From Silene noctiflora (lineage: Eukaryota; Streptophyta; Magnoliopsida; Caryophyllales; Caryophyllaceae), in contig VHZZ01019923.1 in the NCBI GenBank assembly GCA_009801015.1, positions 10,636 to 36,428 of the forward strand: 25,793 nt of DNA, written 5' to 3'. The position numbers were made by a program, and so were the translations under genes. Of the stretch, positions 19,682 through 25,793 are shown one piece after another. Below the pieces are notes generated by a model, which saw only the letters and a program-made list of their open reading frames with translations, was not told where the DNA came from and did no database searches. Position 1 is the stretch's first letter, and each line of letters starts with the position of its first letter.

Positions 19682-20112
19682 AAAATAAAAAACTCAAAAA
19701 TTTTACTTATAACTTTTGAATTTTTTTTGATTTTATCTTATGATCTGATACCACCTATTCGTCTTCTTGAAATTTTTATCTCGCTAAGTTTAAATCTGGC
19801 TTTGCAGGGAAAAAAATAAAGTCATCATATAACTTTGTTTATTGTATTCAATGTAATACGAATGAGTATGAACCAATATCAATTGAGAGAGTTTCTTGTT
19901 TTCGAGTAAAAAACACATTTTAAAGGTCCGTTTTGCGAAAATCATATGGTACCTAGGATTGTCAGAAAGGTCCTAAAAATGTGGGTAAGTTTTAAATTAA
20001 CAAATGAAATATTGTGGAAATTCTATGTGTGTGTCTAACCTATGAATGATTGACAAGTGAAGTTCAGAGAAAATTGTAGCTGAGCAGTTCATTGTAACCT
20101 GGCAATATCTTA

Positions 20113-20272
20113 TTCCCTTAGTCCCTGTCCGTTATTTGTTATTTGTTTGCCTTTAGAACACTAAAGAATTAAAGGTAAAAAAAAAAGGTTATTTATTAGA
20201 TAACAAGTAGACTAAATTGATTATCGATGGCTACAAATGAATTAAGTAAACAAATGACTCAAACGAAGGGAG
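20113..20272. mobile_element. Stowaway-like MITE (160 bp)
   Basis: TA at 20111-20112 and 20273-20274 flanks it. The ends are TTCCCTTAGTCCCTGTCCG on the left and, reverse-complemented, CTCCCTTCGTTTGAGTC on the right, both leading to CATTTGTTT / ATTTGTTT. Size and target fit Stowaway (Tc1/mariner). Confidence 0.62.
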
Positions 20273-20280
20273 TATTCCCT

Positions 20281-20780
20281 AAGGGTGTTAACGAGCCGAA
20301 CCGAGCCCATGCTTGGCTTTGCTCGACTTGTGCTCATAAAGTAAAACTCGAGCTCGAGCAGATCTCGAACTTACTCGAGCTTGGAAAAATTGTGCTCGTT
20401 ATCAAGCTCGCGAGTTTTAATGCGAGCTCGAGCCAGCTCGAGCTCAACTGGAGCCTATATGTAATTGTTGAATTTTCGTTTTTTTTTTTCTCTCTCGATA
20501 TGTTCATTAACAGGGTTCGAAAGTTTTATACAAATATTGGAAAATCAATGAGACATTTTTTATATGTGTGCTACAAATATATAATCATGACAAAATATTT
20601 TTATAAAATATGAGGAATATTTTATCTAATTACACAAGTTTGAGCCGCTCACGAGTTTTTCGAGCCGAGCCAACGTTAGCTCAGCTTGACTCGCTAAGCT
20701 CTCGATCCCAAGCCTGAGTCGAGCTTTGACCGAGCCGAGATCGAGTTGCTCGCGAACTGTCTCGTCTCATTAACAGCCCT
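20281..20780. mobile_element. Inverted-repeat element rich in CGAGCTCGAG motifs (hAT-like, 500 bp)
   Basis: The left end AAGGGTGTTAACGAGCCGA and the reverse-complemented right end AGGGCTGTTAATGAGACGA form an imperfect terminal repeat. Subterminal regions (20296-20450 and 20640-20760) carry many copies of GAGC/GCTCGAG, the middle is AT-rich. I could not find a target duplication. A 128-residue frame that overlaps it is an artefact of the repeat. Confidence 0.6.
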
Positions 20781-23061
20781 CTACCTCCATATCTTAATTT
20801 TCTTCCCACTTCTCAAGTTATGTGAAGGGAAATTTAAGTAGGAAGAAAACAGAAATATAAGGTAGTAGTCTAGTAGATCTCTGTTTTGGTAAACATATCT
20901 CGCAGTTTTTATATAGAGCACAAAGCCAATAGCTATGAAATATATTTGCTTATGGCGAAAAGTAACTTGCAATATCTCACAATCACCTCCTCTTTTTAAT
21001 ATTTTAACCAATTATAAAACATTACAAGTTTGTGACGTGTTATAAATGAGAATTACAAATAGGTAAATTCTCTCTCTCTTTTTTTTTGCTAGCATGAGAT
21101 AGAGAATCAAACAACCTTACAACCTTTTTTGAAGAAATATACAAGAGTGAAGAGACTCCATCAACCAACAATAATACTCCCTATAAGTATATAACAACTA
21201 GTTTCCTTATTTTATAGATAGTTGTTAACGAATGATAGTTGAATAATTTTCTAATTAATATTAATATATTAGACGTGTGTAGATCAATCATACTAGCTAA
21301 TCAGCAATCTGAACATAATAAACACTAATTTATTTTTGGAAATCCAAAACAATTTGTTCCATGTGAAAAGATTTAACAATCTTAAGTTATACATTTGAGT
21401 AATCCAAAGTAATTTCCACTAAGTAAAAAGTGGGATTATATGTACTATTTGCGTGTAAGGCCCTTCCCAATATGTTGGCTGCGCATCTCGGCACGTATCC
21501 ATATTTATTCCATATATTGATATAATAATACTTTTATGTAATGTAAATTTAAGGTAATGATGTGACAGAGACCTAACAAAACTAATCAGACTCAAAGGAC
21601 TCGATCTGAATTGAATCAATCGTATTTGATACGCTTCAGCATATCCTAAATCACTCGAACCTAAAGTGACTAGACCTCACCAATCCGCCCCGAATTCTTA
21701 TAAATCCAAAATGATTCAACCCAAACTAGCTCAACTGCAGTTGACCCAGTTGCTCGGTTTGCCAGGTCTAGATCCCTAAACCATGAAATCCATGTTAACA
21801 CCATACAATAAGAGATTTAACTTATCGTCTCATATTCCTATCTAGCTCGAATTCGAACTACTAAATGAAATCTAATCTAATTAACAATGTTAAACATTTT
21901 TATAGTACTAAAACAAGTTGGTACATAGGAAAATAAGGAACCTGCCTTATGTTACTTTTACTTTGTCTCCATCATGTTTATTTGTGTGGCTATGTAAACC
22001 TCGGACTACCACAAATACAGTCATAAGTATGGTTGGCATATTTAATAAATTTAACTTTGTTCCTAAAACAAGAAAAATCCAGTACAATTGTGCAAAGTTT
22101 AAAGTAAGCTAAAGCAATAATAAACCATATATAATAAATGTAATTGATAGAATCTTTCTTGCGTCTGTCGATCTATCATTCGAACTACTTACTTTATTTG
22201 GTGCCGAGGTTGTCACACTCAACTTGTAAATTTTGTATTATGTTAATGATGCAAGATGATTAGATAAGGAAGAGTCGAGGACGGACCGAGAAATAAAATT
22301 TTGGGTAGTGAATTCTCCACTAGTTTTCATTTTCATTTCTTCCTAAAATAACATAAGAGCTACCCACTTTCTTTCTCAAATAACATAAGATGGAGGTAAT
22401 AATTCCTCCCACACCTCCCGTTTCTACCCTCTACATGACTAGAACCACCACATACCACCAATCAAACTTCTTGTTTTAGCCTTCATTACTCTAGTAATAG
22501 TTATTCTCATCTCACGCATGCCCTAAGAATTAATTTAAGAAGAAAACAAACACTTTTTTACATCACTTTTCCAAAAGTTAAACATCAATGATTTTTTATC
22601 TGAGTACAAATTTATTTGAGAATTTAGAGCATCTTAAATTCTGTGTTTGAGCTAATACAAACCATAATGACAACAAAAAACTATCGCTCATTTTCTTATC
22701 ATTATTTTCTATGAGATACATAAGACATGTTATGAGTGTAATTTTCAACTTGTATATAATTTATCCTTTTGAAACTAATATTTTGTTAAACATTTATTGA
22801 TAAAAAATATATAAATATTTTAGTTTTAGTTTTTTTTTTTTTTTTTTTAATTTTTTTTTTTTGTTTATGAGCAAAGTTTGTTAACTTTTTCACCTTTTAT
22901 AAATATGAATAAAGAACGAAATAAAAGTACTGCTCAATGGGCTATGACTCTATGAGCCTGGCCAATGTAAGCCCTTTCTCATTAGACCCCATTTAGTGCC
23001 GTAAATGATCAGAATCAACTCATCGAATACTCAGATCGGTACGGTCAACACTCAATCGAGT
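20781..23061. other. Gene-free AT-rich region with a possible old MITE at 21569-21769
   Basis: AGACCTAACAAAAC near 21569 and, reverse-complemented, AGACCTGGCAAACCGAG ending near 21769 may be worn terminal repeats of a MITE. AATAACATAAGA occurs twice at about 22345-22390. A long T-rich run spans 22827-22862. The last 150 bp (to 23061) contain TCGAGTC-type motifs that continue after the retrotransposon at 25591. No gene is seen. Confidence 0.5.
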
Positions 23062-23066
23062 CAAAC

Positions 23067-23481
23067 TGATGCGAAATGCGGAAGCGGAATAACTGACAAA
23101 ATAAAACAAAAGGATATTTGCCTTGAATTCATGTGTAGAATTCAAGTCAATGGGATATTTACTCGGTGTTAGACCTATAACACGAGTAATGGTGAGAATA
23201 CTCAAGACCTATTGCATATTACTCGGGCTAAAGCTTGATCGCGTCAAACTCTAACGATTTGGATCGAACACATCGATCACGAATTACAAATTTGTAATTT
23301 TGTTCTCATCTCAATTCTGTCTCCATGTGTTTACAAATGATGGCCAAAAGGCCTCTATTTATGCTGAAAGGAATAGCTACCTACATTGAATCTAGTCTCT
23401 TATGCATGACGTCTAAATGCAAAGCATGAAGAAAAGACCTTGAACATAGTCCAAAACCAAATGAGAGCCATATTCGTATCA
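23067..23481 (-). repeat. LTR (3' LTR of the minus-strand element)
   Basis: 415 bp, TG...CA. A CATAAATAG TATA-like motif lies inside. About 98.8% identical to the partner LTR by eye. Confidence 0.92.
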
Positions 23482-23940
23482 TACGAATTTAACAGCGGAA
23501 AGCGAATTAAGATAGGCGATTGGAAAAGCTAGACCTATAGCTTGCCAATCTCGAGACCGAGACAAGACCTATTGACTCGTACCTCAGGTAACAACGCAAG
23601 AAAACTCGTTCAAGCGAAGTAAGATTGAAATTGTATTCGACAATTCGATGGAACACACACAAAATTGGTGATCTTTTATCAATTTTCTAAGTTGCTGAAA
23701 ACATTACACAAAAGGCTTTAAATAGCCAAGCAATTCAGCCGTTTTAGCATTACGAGCAAACGAAAAGCTCGCAATAAACTCGTACATTCAAGATAATAAA
23801 ACTAGATAATTATTGCTGAAATAATTATCCCAATTATTACTTAATAATCAAAATACGATAAGCTAATACGATAATCCATTCGTTTTTAAACAGACTCGAC
23901 CCAAGTACCCAAACACACACACCGACTCCTTGAGCAACCA
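23482..23940 (-). repeat. Inner LTR L1 (about 457 bp, minus orientation)
   Basis: Read on the minus strand it starts TGGTTGCTCAAGG at 23940, preceded by purine-rich AGGAAAACGAGGGGG. It contains TGGGTCGAGT, a GGCTATTTAAAGCC TATA region and GAGTCAATAGGTCTTG ... AAGCTATAGGTCTAG, and ends CCGCTGTTAAATTCG against the outer LTR. The same ordered motifs occur in L2 on the opposite strand. Confidence 0.65.
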
Positions 23941-24523
23941 TACCCCCTCGTTTTCCTGGTTGTTATGAGCCAATTGAGCATGCTCCAGAACAAGGGCAGC
24001 GGAGTTATGAAGAAATTCAAGAGGAGGCTGGTTATTTTTTAAATCTTGATTTACCTCCGTTATTTGATGATTATGATGAACCATTGTTGTCTAAAGGTGG
24101 AGAACACACTGTTTATAATGATGGTTTTTCCATTGATTTCTATTTTCCTCCAACATTTGACGTTTATAGTGGTGAGGAATTTTCTAGTTTCAAAGCACCG
24201 TATGATTCGTTTGGTTGTGGGTATGAGTTCGATTTAATTCTCAAGGCCTACAAGAGCACAATCGAGTCTATTCAATTTCAAGATCAATCCGATTGTTATT
24301 TGGTTGATTTTGAAATAGAAAAGGAGGTTTCAACTATGAAAGATTCATCGTGTTTACATTATTTGTTGGGTTCGGATTTCAAGGCACCGTGCTATTCACA
24401 TGATTTTCTTTATGAGTTCAGTGTAACATTAGTAATACTCGTCTTTGATCCCGGAGGGTTGAAGTTCCAGAATTGAGGATAATTCCTTTGAAAGGAGGAG
24501 GGGATGATACGAATGCATGGTGA
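23941..24523 (+). pseudogene. Ty3/gypsy-like coding remnant
   Basis: A plus-strand frame is open through about 178 codons to TGA at 24474-24476. It is acidic and aromatic (NLDLPPLFDDYDEPL, GFSIDFYFPPTFDVY). It reaches FDPGG and then stops, while a different frame carries on with PELRIIPLKGGGDDTNAW to a TGA at 24521-24523, just inside L2. A run-in of the C-terminal coding end into the LTR is typical of plant Ty3/gypsy elements as I know them. So this is a frameshifted tail of such a polyprotein with no enzymatic domain left. Family assignment is inference. Confidence 0.5.
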
Positions 24524-24958
24524 CGTGGGTCGAGTGACATTGACAGGAGCTTATTTCCTTTGCATTTGTAGCTAAATAAATTGGATGGAGGAAGTTAAAT
24601 AGCTTTATTTATATTTGCCTTAAATGGTTGTAATTGATGAACACAATTAGCTAGTTAATGTCCTTAAATTGACTAATTGATTTTGATAGGATTGTAAGAG
24701 GCTCTTCGGTTGTCTCTTTGGCTATTTAAGCCAAATTTTTTTGGAATAAAAATGATCCAAGTTTTCACAAAATCTCTAAACAAAATACTTGCAATTGTCG
24801 AGCACAAATTCTGGTTATTTCGAGCTATTGCCTAGACGCGTTTCTAGCTTAGTTCTTGAGTTCGAGTCAATAGGTCTTGGCTTGGTCTCGTAATTCGTCA
24901 AGCTATAGGTCTAGTTTGTCGAATATATCCTTGTTTGTTATTTCCGCTGCCAAATTCA
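24505..24958 (+). repeat. Inner LTR L2 (454 bp, plus orientation) with polypurine tract
   Basis: The polypurine tract AAAGGAGGAGGGGA (24491-24504) is followed by TGATACGAATGCATGG. Shared with L1 are TGGGTCGAGT, GGCTATTTAAGCC, GAGTCAATAGGTCTTGGC and AAGCTATAGGTCTAG. It ends CCGCTGCCAAATTCA at 24958. This marks the 3' end of a plus-strand retroelement. Confidence 0.72.
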
Positions 24959-25156
24959 TATAATAAGCACTCCTTTTCTTCAAAAAGAATCGTCCCGATT
25001 CTTGGACCTATGATATGGATTATCAAAAGCCGATCAACCCTCGAACTACCTCGCTCGAGTTTAACCTTTGAATTCCAATCGCAATCGGAACTTCAACTAA
25101 CAACTTGGTGTTGATACGCCTAGGACCGTCTAGATTTAGGAAAATCAAGAGCCAAA
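24959..25156 (-). other. Leader/internal DNA of the outer retrotransposon
   Basis: About 200 bp between the primer binding site and inner LTR L2. On the minus strand it ends with GAATCGGGACGATTC and TTTTTGAAGAAAAGGAGTG, a purine-rich stretch that could be the original polypurine tract of the outer element, now separated from its 3' LTR by the inner block. Confidence 0.5.
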
Positions 25157-25168
25157 GCTCTGATACCA
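25157..25168 (-). other. Primer binding site for initiator tRNA-Met
   Basis: Minus-strand TGGTATCAGAGC, the standard plant retrotransposon site complementary to the 3' end of tRNA-iMet. It is separated from the LTR by two bases and fixes the orientation of the outer element. Confidence 0.9.
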
Positions 25169-25170
25169 TA

Positions 25171-25585
25171 TGATGCGAAATGCGGAAGCGGAATAACTGA
25201 CAAAATAAAACAAAAGGATATTTGCCTTGAATTCATGTGTAGAATTCAAGTCAATGGGATATTTACTCGGTGTTAGACCTATAACACGAGTAATGGTGAG
25301 AATACTCAAGACCTATTGCATATTACTCGGGCTAAAGCTTGATCGTGTCAAACTCTAACAATTTGGATCGAACACATCGATCACGAATTACAAATTTGTA
25401 ATTTTGTTCTCATCTCAATTCTTTCTCCATGTGTTTACAAATGATGGCCAAAAGGCCTCTATTTATGCTGAAAGGAATAGCTACTTACATTGAATCTAGT
25501 CTCTTATGCATGACGTCTAAATGCAAAGCATGAAGAAAAGACCTTGAACATAGTCCAAGACCAAATGAGAGCCATATTCGTATCA
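25171..25585 (-). repeat. LTR (5' LTR of the minus-strand element)
   Basis: 415 bp, partner of 23067-23481, with differences near 25346, 25360, 25423, 25486 and 25558. Followed inward by TA and the primer binding site. Confidence 0.92.
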
Positions 25586-25690
25586 CAAACTTATCCAAAT
25601 CTGAGCCAATCTCGAGCTTAGCAAGGCTAGAAGCGGAAGCTGGTTTGGGCTCTTTTTTAGTATAAATTTAATATTTCTAAATTACACTAA

Positions 25691-25698
25691 TTTTATAT

Positions 25699-25781
<83 letters not shown>

Positions 25782-25793
25782 GTATATATATAT
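25691..25793. repeat. AT minisatellite with 16-bp period
   Basis: A (TA) tract is punctuated by a single G every 16 bases, at 25718, 25734, 25750, 25766 and 25782, and runs off the end of the window. Confidence 0.95.

Larger units (their letters stand above)
17560..20110. other. Gene-free upstream DNA
   Basis: AT-rich intergenic sequence with no convincing gene. Items listed separately are 18058-18102, 19407-19500 and 19605-19681. A short hairpin GCGCA/TGCGC at about 18876-18888, followed by CAAGT, resembles a decayed Helitron end but is too weak to call. Confidence 0.6.
23067..25585 (-). mobile_element. LTR retrotransposon, 2.5 kb, non-autonomous, TSD CAAAC
   Basis: Two 415-bp direct repeats (23067-23481 and 25171-25585), each TGATGCG... 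to ...GTATCA on the plus strand, differ at only about five positions. CAAAC flanks the element at 23062-23066 and 25586-25590. The primer binding site sits two bases inside the right LTR when read on the minus strand, so the element points left. The interior (1.7 kb) lacks protease, reverse transcriptase and integrase. It holds a short leader, then a block with two other LTRs in inverted orientation around a coding remnant. There is no polypurine tract directly before the left LTR; it abuts the inner LTR. Confidence 0.9.

Noticed and set aside
20227..20613. 128-residue frame
   Set aside because: It lies across a Stowaway-like MITE end and the CGAGCTCGAG-rich element, with repeat-driven composition and no domain.
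20113..25793. CRISPR array or bacterial-type operon
   Set aside because: Repeats here are transposon ends, LTRs and AT minisatellites. There are no regularly spaced repeats with unique spacers, and the DNA is clearly plant nuclear.

Overview
This window is AT-rich plant nuclear DNA. Evidence for this is a multi-exon gene with GT-AG introns, Helitrons, hAT and Stowaway MITEs, a tRNA-type SINE, and an LTR retrotransposon with a plant initiator-Met-tRNA primer binding site. The recurring 'ACTCCGTA / TACGGAGT' motifs are a weak, recall-based hint of a Caryophyllales species (spinach/beet/chenopod type). Nothing here looks bacterial or organellar.

The window holds one complete recognisable gene, on the minus strand: a type II (MIKC) MADS-box transcription factor of the AGL17/ANR1 clade. 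I could assemble the whole coding sequence by hand. It has eight coding exons (16272-16091, 10226-10145, 3420-3359, 3145-3046, 2943-2902, 2821-2738, 2597-2443, 2345-2330), 723 nt in all, giving 240 residues. Every junction keeps phase, and exons 3, 4 and 5 (62, 100 and 42 nt) have typical MIKC lengths. A TATA box near 17074-17082, a short non-coding first exon and a 5' UTR intron (16929-16283) complete the 5' side. Coding DNA is about 5% of a transcription unit of roughly 15 kb, because introns 1 and 2 are 5.9 and 6.7 kb.

Layout from left to right. 1-2329 is downstream flank and 3' UTR with a Stowaway-like fragment, a minus-strand Helitron (716-1287) and a 408-bp hAT MITE with a perfect 8-bp target duplication. 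2330-3420 holds coding exons 8 to 3. 3421-10144 is intron 2, with a 20-bp-stem hairpin, a 43-bp tandem duplication, splice-like signals on the opposite strand and an unexplained Ser/Pro-rich open frame. 10145-10226 is exon 2. 10227-16090 is intron 1, packed with two Helitrons, a hAT-like MITE, a 703-bp inverted-repeat element carrying GC-rich sequence, a (TA)33 tract and a hAT MITE sitting at a tandem-duplication junction. 16091-17085 is exon 1, the 5' UTR and the core promoter. 17086-23061 is gene-free upstream DNA with a SINE, a tiny poly(A) retro-insertion and several MITEs. 23062-25590 is an LTR retrotransposon (415-bp LTRs, CAAAC target duplication) whose interior contains two further related LTRs in opposite orientation around a Ty3/gypsy-like coding remnant. 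The window ends in a 16-bp-period AT minisatellite.

There is no second intact gene and no obvious new defence or biosynthetic system. The most unusual structures are the retrotransposon with inward-nested inverted LTRs and the antisense splice signals and gene-like frame inside intron 2.
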